NCBI RefSeq assembly: GCF_014648475.1
Contig: NZ_BMRE01000073.1
Span: 1 to 32,293 of the forward strand
DNA: 32,293 nucleotides
Direction of reading: 5' to 3'
Source of the DNA: Lentzea flava
GTDB lineage: Bacteria > Actinomycetota > Actinomycetes > Mycobacteriales > Pseudonocardiaceae
Part shown: in pieces, positions 15,133-22,393 of the stretch
How the letters are laid out: every line of letters begins with the position of its first letter
How positions within the stretch are numbered: the stretch's first letter is position 1
The notes under the pieces: model-generated
Seen by the model: only the letters and a program-made list of their open reading frames with translations
What the model was told of the DNA's origin: nothing
Database searches by the model: none
Program-made: the position numbers and the translations under genes

Positions 15133-16737
15133 GTGACCTCCGTCGACATCGTGAGGTCACCGAACGCCGACCAGGTCAGCACCATCGCTGCTGACCTGGT
15201 CGCGGATTCGGTGCCGAGCAAGCTGACCGCGCAGGACCCGACCCTGTGGGGGCCGGAAGCCGAGTCCGAGGCGAGCATCCGTCTCTCGTGGACGACGTTG
15301 CACGAGACGTCCCGCCCGCTGCTCGGAGAGCTCAGGGCGCTGCGCGAGGAACTGCACGCCGAGGGCGTGGACCGCGTCGTTCTCGCCGGCATGGGCGGCT
15401 CGTCGCTCGCCCCCGAGGTGATCACGCGGACGCAGAACGTCCCGCTGGTCGTGCTGGACACCACCGATCCCGCCCAGGTCGCCGACGCGCTCGCCGGTGA
15501 CCTCGAGCGCACGGTGATCGTCGTGTCGTCCAAGTCCGGTGGCACGGTGGAGACCGACAGCCACCGGCGGATCTTCGAGAAGGCTTTCGCCGACGCGGGC
15601 ATCGACGCCGCGTCGCGCATCGTGGTGGTCACCGACCCCGGTTCGCCGTTGCAGAAGGCGTCCGAGGAAGCGGGCTACCGCAAGGTGTTCCTGGCCGACC
15701 CGCACGTCGGTGGCCGGTACTCGGCACTGACCGCGTTCGGTCTGGTGCCGTCCTACCTCGCCGGTGCCGACGTCGAGTCGCTGCTCGACGAGGCGGCCGA
15801 GGAGGCCAAGGTCCTCGCGCAGGACTCGGTCGAGAACCCCGCCGTCCAGCTCGCCGCGATCTTCGGTGCCGCGCACGCCAACGGCGCGGAGAAGATCGTG
15901 TTCGCCGACACCGGCTCCGGCATCGTCGGGTTCGGCGACTGGGCCGAGCAGCTGATCGCCGAGTCGACCGGCAAGAACGGCACCGGCCTGCTGCCGGTCG
16001 TCGTCGAGGGTCCCGGCGCTCCCGGCTTCGTGGACGCGCGGTCGGACGCCACGACCGTCGCGATCGGACCGGCCACCGGTTCCGCCAACGTGGCCGTCGA
16101 GGGCCCGCTGGGCGCGCAGTTCCTGCTGTGGGAGTACGCGACCGCGCTCGTCGGCAAGGTGCTCGGCATCAACCCGTTCGACCAGCCCGACGTCGAGGCC
16201 GCCAAGAAGGCCGCTCGCGCGCTGCTCGACGCGCCGGTCGCGGCGTCGTCCGCACCGTCCTTCGTGGACGGACCGGTCGAGGGCCACGGCACGGACTGGG
16301 CGCCGCGCGAGGTGAACACCGTGGCGGAAGCGCTGGCGGCGCTCGTCGAGGTGGCGCCCGACCACGGCTACATCTCGGTTCAGGCGTACCTGGACAGGAT
16401 CGACGACGCGTCGTTCGCGCTGCTCCGTGCGGAGATCGCGAAGAGGACGCACCTGCAGACCACGTTCGGCTGGGGTCCGCGGTTCCTGCACTCGACCGGC
16501 CAGTACCACAAGGGCGGTCACCAGAACGGCGTGTTCATCCAGATCACCGGCGAGTCCGGCGACGACCTGGAGGTGCCCGGCCGTCCGTACACGCTGGCGC
16601 AGCTGCAGCTCGCGCAGGCGCTCGGCGACGGTCAGGTGCTGGCCGAACACGGTCGTCCGGTGCTGCGGCTGCACCTGTCCGACCGCATCGCAGGTCTGGC
16701 CCAGCTCGTCGAGGCAGTCCAGGAGGACGGCTCGTGA
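15133..16737 (+). CDS. pgi: Glucose-6-phosphate isomerase
   Basis: The 534-residue protein has two sugar-isomerase domains. VVLAGMGGSSLAPEV (82-96) and VSSKSGGTVETD (131-142) form the phosphosugar site. Further motifs are VGGRYSALTAFGLVPSYLAG, GQYHKGGHQNGVF near residues 455-470, and a C-terminal LAQALGDGQVLAEHGRPVLRLHL. It resembles the PGI module found fused to transaldolase in some bacteria. It converts fructose-6-phosphate from Tal/Tkt back to glucose-6-phosphate for Zwf, allowing a cyclic oxidative pentose pathway. GTG 15133 starts 7 bp after the tal stop. The stop overlaps the zwf GTG by 4 bp. In mycobacteria pgi lies outside this operon, so its presence here is a lineage feature. Confidence 0.95.
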   Translation: MTSVDIVRSPNADQVSTIAADLVADSVPSKLTAQDPTLWGPEAESEASIRLSWTTLHETSRPLLGELRALREELHAEGVDRVVLAGMGGSSLAPEVITRTQNVPLVVLDTTDPAQVADALAGDLERTVIVVSSKSGGTVETDSHRRIFEKAFADAGIDAASRIVVVTDPGSPLQKASEEAGYRKVFLADPHVGGRYSALTAFGLVPSYLAGADVESLLDEAAEEAKVLAQDSVENPAVQLAAIFGAAHANGAEKIVFADTGSGIVGFGDWAEQLIAESTGKNGTGLLPVVVEGPGAPGFVDARSDATTVAIGPATGSANVAVEGPLGAQFLLWEYATALVGKVLGINPFDQPDVEAAKKAARALLDAPVAASSAPSFVDGPVEGHGTDWAPREVNTVAEALAALVEVAPDHGYISVQAYLDRIDDASFALLRAEIAKRTHLQTTFGWGPRFLHSTGQYHKGGHQNGVFIQITGESGDDLEVPGRPYTLAQLQLAQALGDGQVLAEHGRPVLRLHLSDRIAGLAQLVEAVQEDGS

Positions 16738-18275
16738 CCTCATCCGACAAGTGGCGCAACCCGCTGCGGGACGCGGCGGACAAGCGCCTGCCCCGCATCG
16801 CGGGCCCGAGCGCGCTGGTCATCTTCGGTGTCACCGGTGACCTGTCGCGCAAGAAGCTGATGCCCGCGATCTACGACCTCGCGAACCGGGGTCTGCTGCC
16901 GCCGGGCTTCGGTCTCGTCGGCTTCGCCCGCCGCGACTGGGCCGACCAGGACTTCATGCAGGTCGTGCACGACGCCGTGAAGGAGCACGCCCGCACGCCG
17001 TTCAACGAGCACGTGTGGTCGCAGCTCGCCGAAGGCATCCGGTTCGTGCAGGGCACGTTCGACGACGACGCGGCGTTCGACAACCTGGCCTCGTGCCTCG
17101 CGGCTCTGGACGCCGAGCGCGGCACGGGCGGCAACCACGCGTTCTACCTGTCGATCCCGCCGAGCGCGTTCCCGACGGTGATCAACCAGCTCAAGCGCGC
17201 CGGTCTGGCGCAGGCGTCCCGCGACCAGTGGCGGCGGGTGGTCATCGAGAAGCCGTTCGGCCACGACCTCAAGTCGGCCAAGGAGCTCAACCGCACGGTC
17301 AACGAGGTCTTCCCCGAGGAGTCGGTGTTCCGCATCGACCACTACCTCGGCAAGGAGACCGTGCAGAACATCCTGGCGCTGCGGTTCGCGAACCAGCTGT
17401 ACGAACCCATCTGGAACTCGAACTACGTCGACCACGTGCAGATCACCATGGCCGAGGACATCGGTCTCGGTGGCCGCGCGGGCTACTACGACGGCATCGG
17501 TGCGACGCGCGACGTCATCCAGAACCACCTGCTGCAGCTGCTGGCGCTGATCGCGATGGAGGAGCCGGTCTCCTTCAAGCCGTCGGACCTGCGGGCGGAG
17601 AAGGTGAAGATCCTCTCGGCGACGCGTCCTGCCGAGCCGTTCGAGGAGACCACCGCGCGCGGCCAGTACACCGGTGGCTGGCAGGGCGGTCAGAAGGTGC
17701 CCGGCCTGCTGGAGGAGGGCGGCTTCTCGCCCGAGTCGAAGACCGAGACGTTCGGTGCGATCACCTGCGAGATCAACACGCGCCGCTGGGCAGGGGTGCC
17801 GTTCTACCTGCGCACCGGCAAGCGGCTGGGCCGTCGCGTCACCGAGGTCGCCGTCGTGTTCAAGCGGGCGCCGCACCTGCCGTTCGACGACACCGCGACC
17901 GAGGAGCTCGGGCAGAACGCGCTCGTCGTGCGCGTGCAGCCGGACGAGGGCGTGACCATCCGGTTCGGCTCGAAGGTGCCGGGCAACACGATGGAGGTCC
18001 GCGACGTCACGATGGACTTCGGCTACGGCCACTCGTTCACCGAGTCGTCGCCGGAGGCCTACGAGCGGCTGCTGCTCGACGTGCTGCTCGGTGAGCCGTC
18101 GCTGTTCCCGAAGAACGACGAGGTCGAGCTGTCCTGGGAGATCCTGGATCCCGTTCTGGACTTCTGGGCCCGCAAGGACGAACCGCCACTCGAGAAGTAC
18201 AAGGCAGGAACCTGGGGTCCGCCGTCGGCGGACGCGATGACCGCCAGGACCGGAAGGCACTGGAGGCGTCCGTGA
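16734..18275 (+). CDS. zwf: Glucose-6-phosphate 1-dehydrogenase
   Basis: This is a 513-residue G6PDH. The N-terminal dinucleotide site is FGVTGDLSRKKL (31-42). RIDHYLGKETVQN (200-212) carries the substrate and catalytic residues, including Lys207. WNSNYVDHVQITMAED and GVPFYLRTGKRLGRR continue the family pattern. It oxidises glucose-6-phosphate to 6-phosphogluconolactone, making NADPH (or, in some actinomycetes, F420H2 or NADH by other enzymes). GTG 16734 is chosen because AGGAGG (16721-16726) lies 7 nt upstream and the codon overlaps the pgi stop (GTGA). It is followed by its assembly factor gene opcA, also overlapping by 4 bp. Confidence 0.98.
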   Translation: MTSSDKWRNPLRDAADKRLPRIAGPSALVIFGVTGDLSRKKLMPAIYDLANRGLLPPGFGLVGFARRDWADQDFMQVVHDAVKEHARTPFNEHVWSQLAEGIRFVQGTFDDDAAFDNLASCLAALDAERGTGGNHAFYLSIPPSAFPTVINQLKRAGLAQASRDQWRRVVIEKPFGHDLKSAKELNRTVNEVFPEESVFRIDHYLGKETVQNILALRFANQLYEPIWNSNYVDHVQITMAEDIGLGGRAGYYDGIGATRDVIQNHLLQLLALIAMEEPVSFKPSDLRAEKVKILSATRPAEPFEETTARGQYTGGWQGGQKVPGLLEEGGFSPESKTETFGAITCEINTRRWAGVPFYLRTGKRLGRRVTEVAVVFKRAPHLPFDDTATEELGQNALVVRVQPDEGVTIRFGSKVPGNTMEVRDVTMDFGYGHSFTESSPEAYERLLLDVLLGEPSLFPKNDEVELSWEILDPVLDFWARKDEPPLEKYKAGTWGPPSADAMTARTGRHWRRP

Positions 18276-19294
18276 TCATCGACCTTCCCTCGACCACCAC
18301 GTCCCAGATCAACTCGCGCCTGGTCCGTCTTCGTGACGAAGGCGGCGCGACGACGCTGGGCCGCGTGCTGACCCTGGTCATCGTGACCGAGGACGGCCAG
18401 CGCACCGACGCCGCGATCGACGCGGCCAACGACGCCTCGCGCGAACACCCGTGTCGCGTGATCGTCGTGGCCCGCGGTGCCCGTCAGGCGGCTCCTCGGC
18501 TGGACGCGCAGATCCGCGTCGGTGGTGACGCGGGCGCGTCCGAGGTCGTCGTTCTGCGCCTGTACGGCGAGCTCGCCAAGGAGGGCGCGTCCTGCGTGAT
18601 GCCGCTGCTCCTGCCGGACACCCCGGTCGTGGCGTGGTGGCCGTTCGACGCACCGGTCTCGCCGTCGAAGGACCCGATCGGCCAGCTCGCGCAGCGCCGC
18701 ATCACCGACGCGGCCGCCGAGAAGAACCCGATCAAGGCCCTGGAGTCCCGCCGCGCCCACTACGCGCCGGGCGACACGGACCTGGCGTGGACGCGCCTGA
18801 CGCTGTGGCGCGCCATGCTCGCGGCGTCGCTGGACCTGCCGCCGTACGAGAAGATCACCGAAGCCGAGGTCACCGGCGAGGCCGACTCGCCGTCGACCGA
18901 CCTGCTGGCCGCGTGGCTGACCGACCGGCTGAAGGTCCCGGCCAAGCGCTTCAAGGCGACCAGCGGCGAGGGCATCGTGCACGTGCGGCTGGGCCGCCCG
19001 TCCGGTGACGTCGAGCTGCACCGCCCGGACGGCAAGGTGGGCACGCTGTCGCAGCCCGGCCAGCCGTCGCGCCGGGTGGCGCTGCAGCGCCGTTCGATCC
19101 GCGACTGCCTCGCGGAGGAACTGCGCCGCCTGGACCCGGACGAGGTCTACGCGGCGGCCCTGAAGTCGCTGTCGAAGGTGGCGAAGGGCCGTCCGGCCAC
19201 CGCGAAGGCCGAGCCGGCGGAAGCCGCGTCCGCCGAGTCGACCAACGGCAAGGCGGCGGCGCCGAAGAAGTCCAAGGCGAAGGCGAGTTCGTGA
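18272..19294 (+). CDS. opcA: Glucose-6-phosphate dehydrogenase assembly protein OpcA
   Basis: The 340-residue OpcA-family protein has the TLGRVLTLVIVTEDG start, CRVIVVARGAR, the central GASCVMPLLLPDTPVVAWWPFDAP and a C-terminal RRSIRDCLAEELRRLDPDEVYAAAL. In cyanobacteria and actinobacteria OpcA binds G6PDH and promotes its oligomerisation and activity. The last 35 or so residues form an Ala/Lys/Glu-rich tail (GRPATAKAEPAEAA to KKSKAKASS) that is longer than usual and likely disordered. Both ends overlap neighbours by 4 bp (zwf before, pgl after), so the three should be made in fixed proportion. Confidence 0.95.
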   Translation: MIIDLPSTTTSQINSRLVRLRDEGGATTLGRVLTLVIVTEDGQRTDAAIDAANDASREHPCRVIVVARGARQAAPRLDAQIRVGGDAGASEVVVLRLYGELAKEGASCVMPLLLPDTPVVAWWPFDAPVSPSKDPIGQLAQRRITDAAAEKNPIKALESRRAHYAPGDTDLAWTRLTLWRAMLAASLDLPPYEKITEAEVTGEADSPSTDLLAAWLTDRLKVPAKRFKATSGEGIVHVRLGRPSGDVELHRPDGKVGTLSQPGQPSRRVALQRRSIRDCLAEELRRLDPDEVYAAALKSLSKVAKGRPATAKAEPAEAASAESTNGKAAAPKKSKAKASS

Positions 19295-20070
19295 GCAATC
19301 CGCAAGTGGTGGTCCACCGCGACGGCGACCTGCTGGCCGCCGCCGCGGCGGCCCGCCTGGTGACGCGCATGGTCGACGCCCAGGCCGCCCGCGGCTATGC
19401 GTCCGTCGTGCTGACCGGCGGCCGCACCGGAACCGCGGTCCTGGAACACCTGAACCGCAACGGCGCCCGCGACGCCGTGGACTGGTCGCGGGTGGATCTC
19501 TTCTGGGGCGACGAGCGCTTCCTGCCGTCAGGACACCCGGAGCGCAACGAAACCCAGGCCCGCGCCGCACTGCTGGACCACGTGCCGGTGAATCCCGCGC
19601 GGGTGCACGTGATGGAGCCCTCGGACGGCAAGTTCGGCGACGACCCGGAAGCCGCCGCCTCCGCCTACGCCGACCTGCTGGCGTCCCTGGCCCGCCCGGA
19701 GGACCACGGCGACGTGCCGACGTTCGACGTCTGCATGCTGGGCGTCGGCGAGGAGGGCCACGTCGCCTCGGTGTTCCCGGCTTCTCCTGCCGTGTACGAA
19801 AAGGAGCGCACCGTCGTGGCGGTGCGCAACTGCCCGAAGCCACCGCCCACACGCGTCTCCCTGACGTTGTCGTCGGTGCGGTGCGCGCAGGAGGTCTGGC
19901 TGATGACCACCGGTGAGGCCAAGGCGGCCGCGGTGGCGATGGCGCTGACCGGGGCCGGCGAGGTGCAGCTGCCGGCCGCGGGGGCCACTGGACGGCGCCG
20001 GACGTTGTGGCTGCTGGACACGGCGGCCGCGTCGAAGGTGCCGGCGTTGTTCAAGCCGCCGCTGGCGTGA
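19291..20070 (+). CDS. pgl: 6-Phosphogluconolactonase
   Basis: The 259-residue protein belongs to the DevB-type lactonases related to glucosamine-6-phosphate deaminases. VVLTGGRTGTAV (39-50) is the phosphate loop, LFWGDERFLP (70-79) holds acidic active-site residues, and LGVGEEGHVASVFP (150-163) is the family version of the GxDGHxASLFP motif. It hydrolyses the lactone made by Zwf to 6-phosphogluconate. The GTG start overlaps the opcA stop by 4 bp. It is last in the operon and a strong intrinsic terminator follows after 8 bp. No gnd gene is present, so the next oxidative step is encoded elsewhere. Confidence 0.96.
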   Translation: MSNPQVVVHRDGDLLAAAAAARLVTRMVDAQAARGYASVVLTGGRTGTAVLEHLNRNGARDAVDWSRVDLFWGDERFLPSGHPERNETQARAALLDHVPVNPARVHVMEPSDGKFGDDPEAAASAYADLLASLARPEDHGDVPTFDVCMLGVGEEGHVASVFPASPAVYEKERTVVAVRNCPKPPPTRVSLTLSSVRCAQEVWLMTTGEAKAAAVAMALTGAGEVQLPAAGATGRRRTLWLLDTAAASKVPALFKPPLA

Positions 20071-20078
20071 GGTTTTGC

Positions 20079-20114
20079 ACGGCCCCCAGGCTCTGCTTGG
20101 GGGCCGTTCTTCTT
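20079..20114 (+). terminator. Intrinsic terminator of the tkt-pgl operon
   Basis: ACGGCCCCCA (20079-20088) pairs perfectly with TGGGGGCCGT (20098-20107) over a 9-nt loop. It is followed by the T-rich tract TTCTTCTT. This is the clearest rho-independent terminator in the window and lies directly after pgl. The downstream GNAT gene begins 11 bp later, so it needs read-through or a promoter overlapping the terminator or pgl. Confidence 0.9.
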
Positions 20115-20124
20115 GGGGGACAAC

Positions 20125-20556
20125 ATGATCGTGCGTTCGACCGAGCTTTCCGACGCTCCGTCCATCTGCGACATCAACCGCGAGGCGCTGGGGTACGACT
20201 TCCCGCTCGCGGACACCCGCGCCCAGGTGGAGCGGATCGTCAAGGCTCCCAACGTGGTGCTGTTCGTGGCGGTGGAGGGCGCGGAGGTCGTCGGCTACAT
20301 CCAGCTCAGCGACTACGAGAACACCTACCACCGGCCGCTGAAGAACCTGATCACGCTGGCCATCTCGCCGCGGCACCAGCGCAAGGGTGTCGGGAGGCGG
20401 TTGCTCGAAGCGGGCGAGGAGTGGGCGCGGGCCGACGGCGCGTGCGGGGTGCGGCTCGTGACCGGGCAGAACCGGGTGGACGCGCGGAAGTTCTACGCTG
20501 CCAACGGGTACGAGGTGCGCAAGGAGCAGACGAACCTCATCAAGTGGTGGAGTTGA
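20125..20556 (+). CDS. GNAT-family N-acetyltransferase
   Basis: The 143-residue single-domain GNAT has the acetyl-CoA-binding motif A ITLAISPRHQRKGVGRRLLEAG (pyrophosphate loop at residues 84-90). A preceding strand, VVGYIQLSDYENTYHR, and a C-terminal RKFYAANGYEVRKE, typical of motif B, complete the fold. It should transfer an acetyl group from acetyl-CoA to an amine on a small molecule or protein; the acceptor is unknown. ATG 20125 is preceded by GGGGGA (20115-20120). It sits immediately behind the terminator of the sugar operon. Its 3' end overlaps the convergent LRV gene by 17 bp. Confidence 0.9.
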   Translation: MIVRSTELSDAPSICDINREALGYDFPLADTRAQVERIVKAPNVVLFVAVEGAEVVGYIQLSDYENTYHRPLKNLITLAISPRHQRKGVGRRLLEAGEEWARADGACGVRLVTGQNRVDARKFYAANGYEVRKEQTNLIKWWS

Positions 20557-20956
20557 TCAGTTCCTCCATCACGGCGACCGGCAACGACGGGTTCGCCGCC
20601 GCCGTCTCGGCCACCTCGGGATCGGGGTCGCTCACGAGCCTCCGGTACGCGGCCGCCGGCAGGTCGCGGCGAGACGCCAGCGCCAGACGCACCGACTTCT
20701 CGGCGTGGGCGGTGAGCCGGAACAGGGCGACGGGCGACGTGGCCGAGTTCTGCGCCACGAAGACGTCGGGGTGAATGACTTCGTCCTCGCACACGAGGAG
20801 GAAGAACCCGTCGGCGTCCGGCACAACGGGAGGCGCTTCTGGCGGAGGACCGTTCCGGCGCGCCAGCACCTGTCCGAGCTCGGGTATCGCGGCCAACGGC
20901 TCCAGCAACGACGGCGGCAGCGCGGGGTTCCGCGCCAGCCCGTGCAACGCGGTCAT
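20540..20956 (-). CDS. Short variant leucine-rich-repeat (LRV-like) protein
   Basis: The 138-residue protein has LRV-like helical repeats at its ends: LARNPALPPSLLEPLAAI near the start and SDPDPEVAETAAANPSLP with VAVMEELI near the C-terminus. The middle, FFLLVCEDEVIHPDVFVAQNSATSPVAL, is different. The last 15 or so residues match those of the larger upstream LRV protein, reflecting a 41-bp near-identical DNA segment. Its ATG overlaps the stop of that gene (ATGA), so it is probably translated by coupling. LRV repeats usually form curved solenoids that bind partners; no enzymatic motif is visible. It may be a truncated duplicate or a modulator of the larger protein. It has no signal peptide. 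Confidence 0.75.
   Translation of the reverse strand: MTALHGLARNPALPPSLLEPLAAIPELGQVLARRNGPPPEAPPVVPDADGFFLLVCEDEVIHPDVFVAQNSATSPVALFRLTAHAEKSVRLALASRRDLPAAAYRRLVSDPDPEVAETAAANPSLPVAVMEELINSTT
20562..20602 (-). repeat. 41-bp near-identical repeat, copy 1
   Basis: This segment matches 20978-21018 at 40 of 41 positions. It encodes the AANPSLPVAVMEEL segment at the C-terminus of the short LRV protein. The DNA-level identity, including third positions, points to a recent duplication or gene conversion rather than protein-level constraint. Confidence 0.85.
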
Positions 20957-22314
20957 GCCCCACTCCTGTCCAGCAACTCCTCCATCACGGCGACCGGCAG
21001 CGACGGGTTCGCCGCCGCAGCCCCCGCCGTGAACTCACTGCCCAGCATCTCGACGATCTTGTCCACCGGCAGATGCGGATGACCAGCGGCGAGGTGCCGA
21101 GCCTGCGCATCCTCCAAGCACAACGACAACGTCTCCCCCGAAGCACGCGGATGCCGGGCAATCGCCCGAAACGTCTCCTCCACCCCGTCAGCCCGCAAAG
21201 CCATGTGGTGCAACAACTCCGGCGAGCACGCCGAGTTCCGCGCCACCCGCGGGAACAACCGCGCCCCGTGCCGTTCCGCCAACGCCCACAGCTGATCGAC
21301 CGTCACCAGCGGAGAAGTCACCACCGCCGCCGCGACACCAGGATCCGGGTCCACCACCAACCGTTGGAACAGGTCCAACGGCAGATCGGGTCGCGCAGCC
21401 ACCACCATCCGCGCCTGCATCGTCGCCAAGGCCGCCAACACCCGCAGCTCGCTTTCCGAAGCCACCAGCACACGCGGCACCGGCGAAGAGCCGATCCGAG
21501 CAGTCCCAACCACTTGCACCAACAGGTCCAGCGGAATCGCCGGGTTCCGCAAGAGCGCGCGCTGCAACGCACGGGTGCCCGTCAGCTGACGAAGCACATC
21601 GGCAGGAACCGAAGGATTGGCCGCGAGCTCAGCCAGGATGCCGGGTTCGACCTCCCCGGCGAGCTGTTCGTAGACCTCGCGCGGTAGATCGGTGCGGGAA
21701 GCGAGCCAGTACCGGGCCTCGTGGTGCCGCACCAGTCCCGCTGCGACAGAAGCCGGTGTCGCCGGATTCGCGGCGAGTTCGCGAGCGAAAGTGGTCAGCC
21801 GGGCGAGCACGTCAGCGGGCGTGTGCGGGCTGGCTGCCAAGGCGCGGCGCACCTCGGCGCTCGGATGCCGGCTCAGCTCGGACGCCAGCGCACCGGGCAG
21901 CGCGTGGAACGTGACGAGCTCGGCGACGACCGCGGGATCCGGATCGCGAGCGAGCAGTTCGATCACGTCGGCGGGCAGCGCGTGGGCCCACTCCGGGAGC
22001 CTGGTCTTGAACTCCGGATGAGCGGCGAGGGAGCGGGTCGCGGAAGGCGGGCAGGACGGGTGTTCGGTGACGACCAGCGCGACCGACGGGTTCGACAGCG
22101 GCACATCAGAGGGCGCGACCTGGCCGCTGCGCAGCAACACCGACACCACCGCCGGCTCCTCACGAGACAGGAGGGCCGAGACCTGTGCCGGGCTGAGGTC
22201 CGGACGGCGGGCCAGTTCGAGGCTCAGCACGGGGTCTGCAAGAGCGATCAGGCGGTCAAGAAGTGCGGCGGGCAGGGCGGGGTTGGCGGCCAGGCCGTCC
22301 AGCACGGTGTTCAC
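20953..22314 (-). CDS. Variant leucine-rich-repeat (LRV) solenoid protein
   Basis: The 453-residue protein is built almost entirely of degenerate LRV repeats of about 22-26 residues. The unit is roughly 'xxVRxALAxNPxxPxxLLxxL'; examples are LAANPALPAALLDRLIAL, SRHPSAEVRRALAASPHTPADVLARL, LAANPSVPADVLRQL and VARNSACSPELLHHMAL. Such proteins fold as right-handed helical solenoids and serve as binding scaffolds. No catalytic motif, signal peptide or membrane helix is visible. GTG 22314 is chosen because AGGGGGAA lies just upstream on the minus strand. The longer frame to 22578 runs antisense through the divergent kinase gene. Its 3' end is coupled to the short LRV gene (ATGA). It is divergent from the LacI-sensor kinase with only 79 bp between them. 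Confidence 0.85.
   Translation of the reverse strand: MNTVLDGLAANPALPAALLDRLIALADPVLSLELARRPDLSPAQVSALLSREEPAVVSVLLRSGQVAPSDVPLSNPSVALVVTEHPSCPPSATRSLAAHPEFKTRLPEWAHALPADVIELLARDPDPAVVAELVTFHALPGALASELSRHPSAEVRRALAASPHTPADVLARLTTFARELAANPATPASVAAGLVRHHEARYWLASRTDLPREVYEQLAGEVEPGILAELAANPSVPADVLRQLTGTRALQRALLRNPAIPLDLLVQVVGTARIGSSPVPRVLVASESELRVLAALATMQARMVVAARPDLPLDLFQRLVVDPDPGVAAAVVTSPLVTVDQLWALAERHGARLFPRVARNSACSPELLHHMALRADGVEETFRAIARHPRASGETLSLCLEDAQARHLAAGHPHLPVDKIVEMLGSEFTAGAAAANPSLPVAVMEELLDRSGA
20978..21018 (-). repeat. 41-bp near-identical repeat, copy 2
   Basis: This is the second copy of the segment at 20562-20602, with one difference in 41 bp. It encodes the C-terminal AANPSLPVAVMEELL of the larger LRV protein. 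The copies are direct repeats 416 bp apart, so recombination between them would delete nearly all of the short LRV gene. Confidence 0.85.
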
Positions 22315-22393
22315 CAATTCCCCCTGGTAACACGGCAAGCATTCCCCCCGACAACGCGTATCATCCCGAATCGCGTTGAGTAGCGGGGGTTTT
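22315..22393. promoter_or_regulatory. Short divergent promoter region, LRV / hybrid kinase
   Basis: The 79-bp spacer contains TATCAT (22359-22364) as the likely -10 for the kinase and GGGGG (22385-22389) just before its GTG. For the LRV gene a possible minus-strand promoter is TTGTCG, 16 bp, then TGTTAC, followed by AGGGGGAA before GTG 22314. The transcripts would start within a few tens of bases of each other, so shared regulation is likely. Confidence 0.4.

Noticed and set aside
15157..18260. Long antisense frames opposite pgi (528 aa) and zwf (506 aa)
   Set aside because: Both mirror the codon bias of genuine genes on the plus strand and show no recognisable motifs.
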